In this document: piece by piece, positions 1 to 6,851 of the stretch | How the letters are laid out: each line of letters opens with the position of its first letter | Position numbering within the stretch: the stretch's first letter is position 1 | NCBI RefSeq assembly: GCF_012911605.1 | Contig: NZ_JAAMPT010000203.1 | Coordinates: forward strand, 1-64,000 | DNA: 64,000 nucleotides | Source of the DNA: Flavobacterium solisilvae | GTDB lineage: Bacteria > Bacteroidota > Bacteroidia > Flavobacteriales > Flavobacteriaceae | Direction: 5' to 3' | Translations under genes and position numbers: made by a program | Notes under the pieces: model-generated | Database searches by the model: none | Seen by the model: the letters and a program-made list of their open reading frames with translations, nothing else | Told to the model about the DNA's origin: nothing

Positions 1-1
1 A

Positions 2-1162
2 TGGTTAGTAAAAGATGGCGATTATGTAGAAAAAGATCAAGCCATTGCCGAAGTTGATTCTGATAAAGCAACATTAGAATTACCCGCAGAAGCAAGCGGA
101 ATTATCACGCTAAAAGCAGAAGAAGGCGATGCAGTTGCCGTTGGCGCAGTAGTTTGTTTAATCGACACCGCTGCAGCAAAACCAAGTGGTGATGCTCCAA
201 AAGCAGCTCCAGTTGCAGAAGCACCAAAAGCGGAAGAGAAAAAAGTGGAAGCTCCAAAACCTGTAGCACAACCAGCTGCAACATATGCCACTCAAGCACC
301 ATCACCAGCAGCTAGAAAAATATTAGACGAGAAAAACATCCAACCAACTGATATTGTTGGCACTGGAAAAGGTGGAAGAATTACTAAAGATGATGCAGTA
401 AATGCTGTTCCATCAATGGGAACACCAACTGGCGGAAATCGTGGTTCTGAAAGAACAAAATTATCAATGTTGCGTCGTAAAGTAGCTGAGAGATTAGTTT
501 CTGCTAAAAACGAAACCGCCATGTTAACTACGTTTAACGAAGTTGATATGTCGGCAATTTATGCTTTAAGAGCTGAATACAAAGATGCTTTCAAAGACAA
601 ACACGGATTAGGTTTAGGATTTATGTCATTCTTTACTAAAGCCGTAACTCGTGCGTTACAATTATATCCTGATGTGAACTCAATGATTGACGGTCAAGAG
701 AAAATCTCTTATGATTTCTGTGATATTTCAGTTGCGGTTTCTGGACCAAAAGGTTTGATGGTTCCAGTAATGCGAAATGCAGAAACATTATCCTTCCGTG
801 GTGTTGAAGCTGAAATCAAACGTTTGGCTTTGCGCGCGCGCGATGGACAAATTACAGTTGACGAAATGACTGGCGGAACATTTACTATTTCAAATGGTGG
901 TGTTTTTGGAAGTATGTTATCAACACCAATTATCAATCCGCCACAATCTGGAATTTTAGGAATGCACAACGTGGTTGATAGAGCAATCGTGAAAAACGGT
1001 CAAATCGTTATCGCACCAGTTATGTATGTTGCACTTTCTTATGATCACAGAATTATTGACGGACGTGAGTCTGTTGGTTTCTTGGTTGCTGTAAAAGAAG
1101 CATTAGAAAATCCAGTAGAACATTTAATGAATGGAAATGCTAAAAAAGCATTAGAATTATAA
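2..1162 (+). CDS. sucB: Dihydrolipoyl succinyltransferase, E2 of 2-oxoglutarate dehydrogenase (5' truncated)
   Basis: The frame is open from base 2, so the gene begins upstream of the window; 386 residues are visible. It is the E2 core of the 2-oxoglutarate dehydrogenase complex and transfers succinyl from lipoamide to CoA in the TCA cycle. Most of a lipoyl domain is present, with the lipoylated lysine in DSDKATLELP (visible residue 22). An Ala/Pro/Lys-rich linker follows, then a peripheral-subunit-binding domain (ARKILDEKNIQPTDIVGTGK), then the acyltransferase domain ending in SYDHRIIDGRESVGFL with the catalytic His and Asp. The IDGRESVGFL ending is the succinyltransferase version; acetyltransferases of the pyruvate complex usually read VDGA. 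An internal ATG at 245 would remove the lipoyl domain and is not the start. The E1 gene (sucA) would be expected just upstream, outside the window. Confidence 0.95.
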   Translation, partial: WLVKDGDYVEKDQAIAEVDSDKATLELPAEASGIITLKAEEGDAVAVGAVVCLIDTAAAKPSGDAPKAAPVAEAPKAEEKKVEAPKPVAQPAATYATQAPSPAARKILDEKNIQPTDIVGTGKGGRITKDDAVNAVPSMGTPTGGNRGSERTKLSMLRRKVAERLVSAKNETAMLTTFNEVDMSAIYALRAEYKDAFKDKHGLGLGFMSFFTKAVTRALQLYPDVNSMIDGQEKISYDFCDISVAVSGPKGLMVPVMRNAETLSFRGVEAEIKRLALRARDGQITVDEMTGGTFTISNGGVFGSMLSTPIINPPQSGILGMHNVVDRAIVKNGQIVIAPVMYVALSYDHRIIDGRESVGFLVAVKEALENPVEHLMNGNAKKALEL

Positions 1163-1170
1163 TACCAACT

Positions 1171-1196
1171 TTGTCATTCTGACGAAGGAAGAATCT
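1171..1196 (+). repeat. Intergenic repeat, TTGTCATTC...GAATCT family
   Basis: A 26-base copy of a repeat that recurs here at 1728-1754, 6646-6671, 6827-6851 (inverted), 6880-6899, 7038-7057 and 7156-7175 (the last three inverted and diverged). It begins TTGTCATTCTGACGAAGG and ends GAATCT. It lies 8 bases after the sucB stop and abuts the terminator. Confidence 0.7.
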
Positions 1197-1232
1197 AAAT
1201 CCCAAATTCCAAAAGAGTTTGGGATTTTTTTT
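1197..1232 (+). terminator. Rho-independent terminator after sucB
   Basis: AAATCCCAAA and TTTGGGATTT form a 10-base-pair stem around an 11-base loop, followed by a T run. It separates sucB from the biotin genes. Confidence 0.8.
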
Positions 1233-1246
1233 ATCCGATGATTTGT

Positions 1247-1254
1247 TACATTTG
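1247..1254 (+). promoter_or_regulatory. bioF promoter, -7 box
   Basis: TACATTTG matches the Bacteroidota -7 consensus TAnnTTTG exactly and ends 6 bases before the bioF ATG. Transcription would then start at or next to the start codon, giving a nearly leaderless mRNA. No convincing -33 box was found at the usual spacing. Confidence 0.55.
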
Positions 1255-1260
1255 TAAACC

Positions 1261-2421
1261 ATGAAACATTTTCCAAAATCATTACAGCAAAAACTGCAAC
1301 AACGTGAGCAAAATAATGCCTTGCGAAAGTTACCTGTTTCTAATGCTTTAATCGATTTTGCTTCCAATGATTATTTAGGTTTCGCCAATTCGGAGGAAAT
1401 TTTCAATAAAACGCATCAGTATCTTTTAGAAAATAATATCAAAATAAACGGCGCAACAGGTTCACGATTAATTTCTGGAAATCACAATTTATATCAAATC
1501 ACAGAAGATTTTATAGCTAATTTTCATCAATCGGAAACCGCGTTGATTTTTAATTCGGGTTACGATGCCAATGTGGGTTTTTTCAGTTCCGTTCCGCAAA
1601 GAAATGATGTTATTCTATACGATGAACTTTGTCACGCTTCCATCCGCGACGGAATTTTAATGAGCAACGCCAAATCATATAAATTCCAACACAATGATTT
1701 TGAAGATTTAGAAAAGCGACTAACCGTTTGTCACACCGAGCGCAGTCGAGGTGCTTTTTTTGAAATATACGTTGTTACAGAATCCGTTTTCTCCATGGAT
1801 GGCGATTCGCCAAATTTGGAAGAATTAGTAACTCTTTGTGAAAAATACAATTGCTTTTTGGTGATTGACGAAGCGCATGCGTTAGGTGTTTTTGGTAATC
1901 ATGGCGAAGGTTTACTTCAAAGTCAAGGTTTGCAAGACAAAGTTTTTGCCCGAATTATGACCTTCGGAAAAGGATTAGGTTGTCATGGCGCTGCGATTTT
2001 AGGAAGTTCAGCATTAAAAAGTTATCTCATCAATTTTGCCCGAAGTTTTATTTACACCACAGGACTTTCGCCTCATTCCGTTGCAACCATTTTAATGGCT
2101 TATCAAAAGTTGAAAACCGAAAAAGAAGCCATTGAAAATCTGAGAAACAACATTCAATTTTTCAATCAAGAAAAAATGCAAATGGGTTTGAAACCGCTTT
2201 TTGTATACAGCAAATCTGCTATTCAATGTGCCATTATTCCAGGAAATGAAAAGGTGAAATCCATCGCAAATCAACTTCAAAACAACGGATTTGATGTAAA
2301 ACCAATTCTATCGCCAACCGTTCCCGAAGGTCAAGAACGATTGCGTTTTTGTTTGCATTCCTACAATTCCTCCAGCCAAATTTCAGAAGTATTGAAGTTA
2401 TTAAGTAGCTTTGTATTTTAG
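1261..2421 (+). CDS. bioF: 8-amino-7-oxononanoate synthase (KAPA synthase)
   Basis: PLP enzyme of biotin synthesis that condenses pimeloyl-ACP (or CoA) with alanine to give KAPA. At 386 residues it is close to family size. Family motifs are present: FASNDYLG (33-40), NGATGSRL, the DEAHALG segment with PLP-binding Asp203 and His206, and Lys237 in TFGKGLGCHG as the Schiff-base lysine. Residues about 156-165 (CHTERSRG) are not typical of BioF. They are the in-frame translation of a dispersed DNA repeat lodged between the helix ending EKRL and the strand IYVVTESVF, so the active site should be untouched. The stop codon TAG lies inside the left inverted repeat of the following GxxExxY cassette. 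It is the first gene of the biotin cluster. Confidence 0.95.
   Translation: MKHFPKSLQQKLQQREQNNALRKLPVSNALIDFASNDYLGFANSEEIFNKTHQYLLENNIKINGATGSRLISGNHNLYQITEDFIANFHQSETALIFNSGYDANVGFFSSVPQRNDVILYDELCHASIRDGILMSNAKSYKFQHNDFEDLEKRLTVCHTERSRGAFFEIYVVTESVFSMDGDSPNLEELVTLCEKYNCFLVIDEAHALGVFGNHGEGLLQSQGLQDKVFARIMTFGKGLGCHGAAILGSSALKSYLINFARSFIYTTGLSPHSVATILMAYQKLKTEKEAIENLRNNIQFFNQEKMQMGLKPLFVYSKSAIQCAIIPGNEKVKSIANQLQNNGFDVKPILSPTVPEGQERLRFCLHSYNSSSQISEVLKLLSSFVF
1728..1754 (+). repeat. Dispersed repeat inserted in frame in bioF
   Basis: TTGTCACACCGAGCGCAGTC is followed by GAGGTGC. It resembles the intergenic TTGTCATTC... repeat at 1171 in its first half and the 'gcgcagtcgagg' variants common in flavobacterial intergenic DNA. 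It is translated as CHTERSRG without disturbing the frame. Confidence 0.7.
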
Positions 2422-2448
2422 CCACTGATGAAACGGATTTTACTGATT
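2413..2448 (+). repeat. Left terminal inverted repeat of the GxxExxY cassette
   Basis: The 28-base core 2421-2448 (starts GCCACTGATGAAACGGATTT) matches the reverse complement of 2866-2893 at 23 of 28 positions. Similarity continues outwards (GTATTTT-A-GCCAC against GTATTTT-GCCAC), so the arm takes in the last codons and stop of bioF. A 17-base stretch, 2427-2443, is identical to the minus strand of 6734-6750 in the gene-free element. Confidence 0.8.
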
Positions 2449-2462
2449 TACCTAGATTAGAT

Positions 2463-2864
2463 ATGACAAGTTTATTACATAAATCAATTACCGATGCAAT
2501 TCTAAAAGTTTATTATGAGGTTTATAATGAACTTGGCTATGGTTTTTTAGAAAAAGTATATCAAAATGCAATGTATTTTGAATTAAAATCTTTAGGATAT
2601 AAAGTAGAAGCTCAAAAACAAATTAAAGTATATTTCAAGAAACAACTAGTTGGCGAATACTATTCTGATTTGCTTGTTGAAGACAAAGTAATCGTAGAAT
2701 TAAAAGCAACAGAATTGATAATGAATGTTCATGTTGCGCAAATAATGAACTATTTAAAAGCAACTCCAATTGAAGTTGGAATGTTATTGAATTTTGGAGA
2801 AGAGCCAGAATTTAAAAGAATAATTTACACAAACGATAGAAAAATAAATATAAAAAATCAGTGA
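2463..2864 (+). CDS. GxxExxY family protein (PD-(D/E)XK nuclease-like)
   Basis: 133 residues, the usual size of this family. The eponymous motif is G27-FL-E30-KV-Y33, and a PD-(D/E)XK-like core follows: Asp69 (YYSDLLV) with Glu79-Leu-Lys81 (IVELKA). No signal peptide or membrane segment is seen. The biochemical function of the family is not known to me; the nuclease fold is inferred from the motif. The gene splits bioF from bioD and is bracketed by 28-36-base inverted repeats that touch the bioF stop and end one base before the bioD ATG. It therefore looks like a passenger or driver of a mobile repeat rather than a biotin gene. Its base composition is like that of its neighbours. Confidence 0.85.
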   Translation: MTSLLHKSITDAILKVYYEVYNELGYGFLEKVYQNAMYFELKSLGYKVEAQKQIKVYFKKQLVGEYYSDLLVEDKVIVELKATELIMNVHVAQIMNYLKATPIEVGMLLNFGEEPEFKRIIYTNDRKINIKNQ

Positions 2865-2865
2865 T

Positions 2866-2900
2866 AATCCGTTCAATCCGTTTTATCCGTGGCAAAATAC
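2866..2900 (+). repeat. Right terminal inverted repeat of the GxxExxY cassette
   Basis: AATCCGTTCAATCCGTTTTA then TCCGTGGC, continuing to AAAATAC. It is the inverted partner of 2413-2448 and starts two bases after the GxxExxY stop codon. It carries three tandem ATCCGTT-like units. Confidence 0.8.
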
Positions 2901-2901
2901 T

Positions 2902-3519
2902 ATGAAACTATTCATCACAGGCATTGGAACCGATGTAGGCAAAACCATCGCTTCTGCTATAATTACACAATCACTCGAAGCCGATTATTGGAAACCTGTT
3001 CAAGCTGGCGATTTAGACAATTCTGATAGTCATAAAATTCAACGCTATATTTCTAATAATAAAACCGTTATCCACGAAAATAGCTATAAGTTAAACACAC
3101 CAGCAAGTCCACATTTTGCAGCAAAAATTGACGGAATTACCATCGATTTAAAAAAGATAATCGAACCTTCAACCGATAATCATTTAGTTATTGAAGGCGC
3201 AGGTGGAATTCTCGTTCCGTTAAATGACAACGACTGCATCATCGATTTAATACAACCCGATTACAAAGTAATTCTAGTTTCTCGCCATTATCTTGGTAGC
3301 ATCAATCATACGTTATTGACATTTGAAGCTTTAAAAAATAGAAATATAGCAGTTGCCGGAATTGTATTTTCTGGCGATGAAAACAAAGCAGCCGAAGAAA
3401 TAATTTTGTCAAAAACCAAAGCTAAATTTATTGGACGAATTGAAAACGAACCTTATTTTGACCAAAATGTCATTCAGTATTATGCTGATAAATTTCGTGA
3501 CTCACTTTTAGCATTATAA
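2902..3519 (+). CDS. bioD: Dethiobiotin synthase
   Basis: ATP-dependent carboxylation and ring closure of DAPA to dethiobiotin, the third step of the biotin ring pathway. 205 residues, normal length. The N terminus MKLFITGIGTDVGKT holds the P-loop (GIGTDVGKT, 7-15). The sequence then shows YWKPVQAG, the substrate and Mg site region with conserved Lys, and VIEGAGGILVPL, the second conserved loop. The start codon is one base beyond the cassette's right inverted repeat. It is followed after 4 bases by the GNAT gene, so the two are probably co-transcribed. Confidence 0.95.
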   Translation: MKLFITGIGTDVGKTIASAIITQSLEADYWKPVQAGDLDNSDSHKIQRYISNNKTVIHENSYKLNTPASPHFAAKIDGITIDLKKIIEPSTDNHLVIEGAGGILVPLNDNDCIIDLIQPDYKVILVSRHYLGSINHTLLTFEALKNRNIAVAGIVFSGDENKAAEEIILSKTKAKFIGRIENEPYFDQNVIQYYADKFRDSLLAL

Positions 3520-3523
3520 TTAA

Positions 3524-3976
3524 ATGAAAATCGAAAAAGCAACTCAAGAAGATCATCAAGTTTTAACCGAAATCACCAAAAAATCAAAAGCATTTTGGGG
3601 ATATTCTGCCGAGCAAATGACGATATGGAGTGATACGCTTACCATTTCAGAAGAATATATCGAAACTCATTTTGTGTATAAACTAATACAAGAAAATCAG
3701 GTTATTGGTTACTATTCGTATTATTTCGAAAACGAAAAAACCATCAAATTAGACAATCTTTTTTTACTTCCTGAATTCATTGGAAAAGGAATTGGAAACC
3801 AACTTATGACTGATTTTTCACATCGAATAAAAGAAATTCCAACTATTGAAAAAGTACTGCTCGATGCCGATCCAAATGCTGAAAAATTCTATCAAAAATT
3901 CGGATTTACAACCATTGGACAACTAGAAACAGCCACAAAAAATAGGTTTTTACCCATTATGGAGCGCAACCTTTAA
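3524..3976 (+). CDS. GNAT family N-acetyltransferase
   Basis: 150 residues with a GNAT fold pattern: a central strand (VIGYYSYYFENEKTIKLDNLFLLPEFIGKGIGNQLM) with the acetyl-CoA loop FIGKGIGNQL (a Q/RxxGxG/A-like motif), and a C-terminal DADPNAEKFYQKFGFTTIGQ typical of these enzymes. The substrate cannot be told from sequence. It starts 4 bases after bioD, so it is likely in the same transcript, and it may be a passenger in the biotin cluster. Confidence 0.8.
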   Translation: MKIEKATQEDHQVLTEITKKSKAFWGYSAEQMTIWSDTLTISEEYIETHFVYKLIQENQVIGYYSYYFENEKTIKLDNLFLLPEFIGKGIGNQLMTDFSHRIKEIPTIEKVLLDADPNAEKFYQKFGFTTIGQLETATKNRFLPIMERNL

Positions 3977-4003
3977 CACATCTTTTTACAACATATCGGA
4001 ACA

Positions 4004-4082
4004 GAAAATAGAATAAAAAAATAGACTTAGTTATCTTTGCAAAAACATGTAGCGAATAGTCTTTTTTCTATTCTCTATTTTC
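4004..4082 (+). repeat. Inverted repeat flanking the bioA promoter
   Basis: Left arm 4004-4027 (GAAAATAGAATAAAAAAATA then GACT) and right arm 4058-4082 (AGTCTTTTTTCTATTCTCTA then TTTTC) are imperfect inverted repeats. The -7 box at 4032-4039 lies in the 30-base loop between them. Confidence 0.55.
4032..4039 (+). promoter_or_regulatory. bioA promoter, -7 box
   Basis: TATCTTTG is an exact TAnnTTTG match, 57 bases before the bioA ATG. It suggests that bioA and the downstream ketoacyl synthase have their own promoter. Confidence 0.55.
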
Positions 4083-4096
4083 AATAGTCTAATAAA

Positions 4097-5368
4097 ATGA
4101 ACCTTTCCGAAAGAGATTTACTATACAACTGGCATCCATACACACAACACAAAACGGCGCAATTTCATCCGGCAATTGTCAAAGGAAAAGATGCCTTGCT
4201 TTGGGACGAAAACAATAACGAATACATTGACGCCATTGCATCTTGGTGGGTGAATCCGTTTGGACATTCTAACCAAATCATAGCCGATGCCATTTACAAG
4301 CAATTAACCACGTTAGAACACGTTCTTTTTGGCGGTTTTACTCACGATAAAGCCGTCTTATTGTCTGAAAAATTGATGGAAATTTTACCGTCAAACCAAA
4401 AGAAAATTTTCTATTCCGACAACGGTTCGACCGCAGTAGAAGTTGCCATAAAAGGATGTTTGCAATATTTTTACAACAAAGGCGAAAAGCGAACCAAAAT
4501 CATTGCTTTTGAAGATGCTTTTCACGGTGACACCTTTGGAGCAATGGCGGCAAGCGGCATTTCATTTTATACCGAAGCGTTCAAAAGTTCATTGTTAGAA
4601 GTGGTTCGCGTTCCAATTCCAACCCAAGGAAACGAACAAAAAGCAATAGAAATTCTAGAAAACCTAGTAAAAACAGACGATTATGCCGCCTTTATTTTTG
4701 AACCGTTAGTTCTTGGTGCAGCAGGAATGGTCATGTACAAACCAGAAATTCTGGAAAAAATGATTACCATTTGCAACCAAAACAACGTTTTTACCATTGC
4801 CGACGAAGTTATGACAGGTTTCGGAAAAACCGGAAAAACCTTCGCAACCGATTATTTACAAGTAAAACCAGACGTAATGTGTTTGTCAAAAGCCTTAACT
4901 GGCGGAACAATCCCAATGGCAATCACCACTTTTTGCCAAGAGATTTACGACGGATTTTATGACGATGATGTTAACAAAGCCTTGTTTCACGGACATACTT
5001 TTACCGCAAACCCAACAGGTTGTGCCGCAGCATTGGCAAGTATTTCGTTGCTACAAACCGATGAAATGCAGCACAATATCCAACGGGTTAACGCATCGCA
5101 TTTGGCATTCGAAGAAAAAATAAAAAACCATCCAAAAGTAGCTACAACTCGCGTACTCGGAACCATTTTTGCCCTTGAAATCAAGACTAAAACCGCCGAA
5201 AGTTACTATGGAACGATGCGCACAAAACTCTTTAATTTTTTCATGGAAAACGGCATCATCATGCGACCAATTGGCAACATCGTTTACATTTTGCCGCCAT
5301 ACATCATCACTGAAAATCAACTGCAAAAAGTCTATCAAACCATTGAAAATGCTCTAGAAATAGTGTAA
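4097..5368 (+). CDS. bioA: Adenosylmethionine-8-amino-7-oxononanoate aminotransferase (DAPA synthase)
   Basis: PLP aminotransferase that converts KAPA to DAPA in biotin synthesis, usually with S-adenosylmethionine as amino donor. 423 residues, standard length. Hallmarks are WHPYTQHK at 12-19 (the BioA N-terminal signature), DNGSTAVEVAIKG, IADEVMTGFGKTG with PLP-ring Asp236, and Lys265 in CLSKALTGG as the Schiff-base lysine. The HGHTFTANP segment at about 295 is also family-typical. A repeat element begins 10 bases after the stop, followed by the ketoacyl synthase. Confidence 0.95.
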   Translation: MNLSERDLLYNWHPYTQHKTAQFHPAIVKGKDALLWDENNNEYIDAIASWWVNPFGHSNQIIADAIYKQLTTLEHVLFGGFTHDKAVLLSEKLMEILPSNQKKIFYSDNGSTAVEVAIKGCLQYFYNKGEKRTKIIAFEDAFHGDTFGAMAASGISFYTEAFKSSLLEVVRVPIPTQGNEQKAIEILENLVKTDDYAAFIFEPLVLGAAGMVMYKPEILEKMITICNQNNVFTIADEVMTGFGKTGKTFATDYLQVKPDVMCLSKALTGGTIPMAITTFCQEIYDGFYDDDVNKALFHGHTFTANPTGCAAALASISLLQTDEMQHNIQRVNASHLAFEEKIKNHPKVATTRVLGTIFALEIKTKTAESYYGTMRTKLFNFFMENGIIMRPIGNIVYILPPYIITENQLQKVYQTIENALEIV

Positions 5369-5377
5369 TTTTGCGAC

Positions 5378-5459
5378 TTAACCACAAAGGTCACAAAGAA
5401 TGCACTAAGTGCGCTAAGTTTTGTGTTCTTCGTGATGGCTTAGTGTACTTAGTGGTTAA
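5378..5459 (+). repeat. Palindromic element between bioA and the ketoacyl synthase
   Basis: An 82-base imperfect palindrome. The left end is TTAACCACAAAGGTCACAAAG and the right end is CTTAGTGTACTTAGTGGTTAA, which pairs with it. Like the GxxExxY repeat, each arm is built from short direct units (CACAAAG / CACTAAG). It is open in the frame of the downstream gene but is not expected to be translated. Confidence 0.75.
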
Positions 5460-5469
5460 ACTTTTAGTA

Positions 5470-6630
5470 TTGAAAACCAAAATCGCCATAACTGCATTAG
5501 CATCCATTTCGCCTTTAGGAAAAAATCCTGAAGAAATTTGGCGCAATTATTTATCAAACAAAACACTAATTTCAACCCAAGAATTCAATGGAAAAACACA
5601 ATTTGTTGCCACAATTCCGGCGGAAATTAGACAAGAAATAGAAGATTTACGCAAAAGCGAAATCAAATACAAAGCCTTAGACGAAACCGTTTTACTTTCC
5701 ATTTTAGTATCGCGTCAAGCCATTAAAAATGCGGGTTGGAAAACTAGTGACAACTTTGGCATTAACATGGGTTCGTCTCGTGGTGCGACACAATTATTTG
5801 AAAAACACCACCAAGAATTTCTAGAAACCGGAAAAACTTCAACCTTAGCATCGCCAACAACAACACTTGGAAATATTTCGTCTTGGGTTGCTCACGATTT
5901 AAAAAACAACGGACCCGAAATTTCACATTCCATAACCTGTTCCACCGCTTTGCATTCCGTTTTAAATGCGGTTGCATGGTTACAATCAGGAATGGCAACT
6001 AAGTTTTTAGTCGGCGGAAGTGAAGCACCGTTAACCGCTTTTACTATTGCACAAATGCATGCGTTGAAGATTTATTCTAAAGAAGAAAACACAGCATTTC
6101 CATGTCGCTCTTTCGATTTTACAAAAACCAAAAACACTATGGTTTTGGGCGAAGCAGCAAGTGTGGCTTGTTTAGAACTTGGCGAAAACCCAAAGGCATT
6201 GGCTTACATCGAAGGAATTGGTTATGCAACGGACGATATTGAACACAATATTTCGATTTCTGACGAAGCGAATTGCTTTCAAAAATCGATGAAAATGGCG
6301 TTGCAAAACACCAATTTAGAAGAAGTTGACGCCATTGTGATGCACATGCCTGGAACATTAAAAGGCGATACTTCTGAATACAAAGCCATTCAAAAAGTCT
6401 TTATAGAAAATCCTCCGATGCTAACCACCAATAAATGGAAAGTAGGTCACACTTTTGGCGCATCGGGAATGTTGAATATGGAATTGGCTATCCTGATGAT
6501 GCAACACAATCAATTTATTGGCGTTCCATTTGCGGAAGCACAAAAACCAAGAAAAGAAATCAAAAAAGTATTGATAAACGCGGTTGGTTTTGGCGGAAAT
6601 GCCGTTAGTGTTTTGTTGAGTAAGAATTAA
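5470..6630 (+). CDS. Beta-ketoacyl synthase (KAS I/II-like) in the biotin cluster
   Basis: A thiolase-fold condensing enzyme of 386 residues from the TTG at 5470 (MKTKIAITALASISPLGKNP). The Cys-His-His triad is visible as Cys157 (SITCSTALHS), His292 (VMHMPGTLKGD) and His327 (KVGHTFGASG), so it should be an active decarboxylating condensing enzyme. The frame is open further upstream to 5371, but those 33 codons translate the palindromic repeat at 5378-5459 and have no counterpart in the family; no ATG is available near the true N terminus. Its place directly after bioA suggests a role in making the pimeloyl precursor, or simply a fatty-acid enzyme riding in the cluster. That is inference. No bioC or bioH is in the window. 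Confidence 0.85.
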   Translation: MKTKIAITALASISPLGKNPEEIWRNYLSNKTLISTQEFNGKTQFVATIPAEIRQEIEDLRKSEIKYKALDETVLLSILVSRQAIKNAGWKTSDNFGINMGSSRGATQLFEKHHQEFLETGKTSTLASPTTTLGNISSWVAHDLKNNGPEISHSITCSTALHSVLNAVAWLQSGMATKFLVGGSEAPLTAFTIAQMHALKIYSKEENTAFPCRSFDFTKTKNTMVLGEAASVACLELGENPKALAYIEGIGYATDDIEHNISISDEANCFQKSMKMALQNTNLEEVDAIVMHMPGTLKGDTSEYKAIQKVFIENPPMLTTNKWKVGHTFGASGMLNMELAILMMQHNQFIGVPFAEAQKPRKEIKKVLINAVGFGGNAVSVLLSKN

Positions 6631-6645
6631 AATTGACTATGGCTT

Positions 6646-6671
6646 TTGTCATTTCGACGAAGGAGAAATCT
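6646..6671 (+). repeat. Repeat copy, TTGTCATTTCGACGAAGG...
   Basis: Identical over 25 bases to the reverse complement of 6827-6851 and clearly related to 1171-1196. The two copies could base-pair and loop out the 155 bases between them. Confidence 0.75.
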
Positions 6672-6689
6672 CATAACACAAATCTTTTT

Positions 6690-6757
6690 GCCACTGATTT
6701 CACCGATTATACGGATTTAATAAGTGCTAATCCGTAAAATCCGTTTCATCCGTGAGC
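6690..6757 (+). repeat. Gene-free version of the GxxExxY palindrome
   Basis: Left arm 6690-6717 (GCCACTGATTTCACCGATTA then TACGGATT) and right arm 6729-6757 (AATCCGTAAAATCCGTTTCA then TCCGTGAGC) are inverted repeats separated by only 11 bases. The right arm shares 17 identical bases with the left arm of the GxxExxY cassette. It looks like an empty copy of that element. Confidence 0.75.
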
Positions 6758-6826
6758 TATTTTAAACACAACTGAAAACTGCATCATATTTTAACCTATG
6801 AGATAAGTTTATTAGTCAGTTTATGT

Positions 6827-6851
6827 GATTTCTCCTTCGTCGAAATGACAA
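6827..6851 (-). repeat. Inverted repeat copy, partner of 6646-6671
   Basis: GATTTCTCCTTCGTCGAAAT then GACAA, the exact reverse complement of the copy at 6646. Confidence 0.75.

Noticed and set aside
1252-1287. Possible BirA-type biotin operator at bioF (TTGTAAACC)
   Set aside because: One half-site matches the known BirA half-site, but the best second half (TCATTACAG at 1279) fits only 5 of 9 positions at 18-base spacing instead of about 14-16, and no similar pair was seen at bioA or bioB.
1140-1367. 75-residue minus-strand frame between sucB and bioF
   Set aside because: It reads through the sucB terminator, the repeat and the start of bioF; no coding character.
5371-5469. N-terminal extension of the ketoacyl synthase
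   Set aside because: It is the translation of the palindromic repeat at 5378-5459, begins 3 bases after the bioA stop, and does not resemble the family N terminus.
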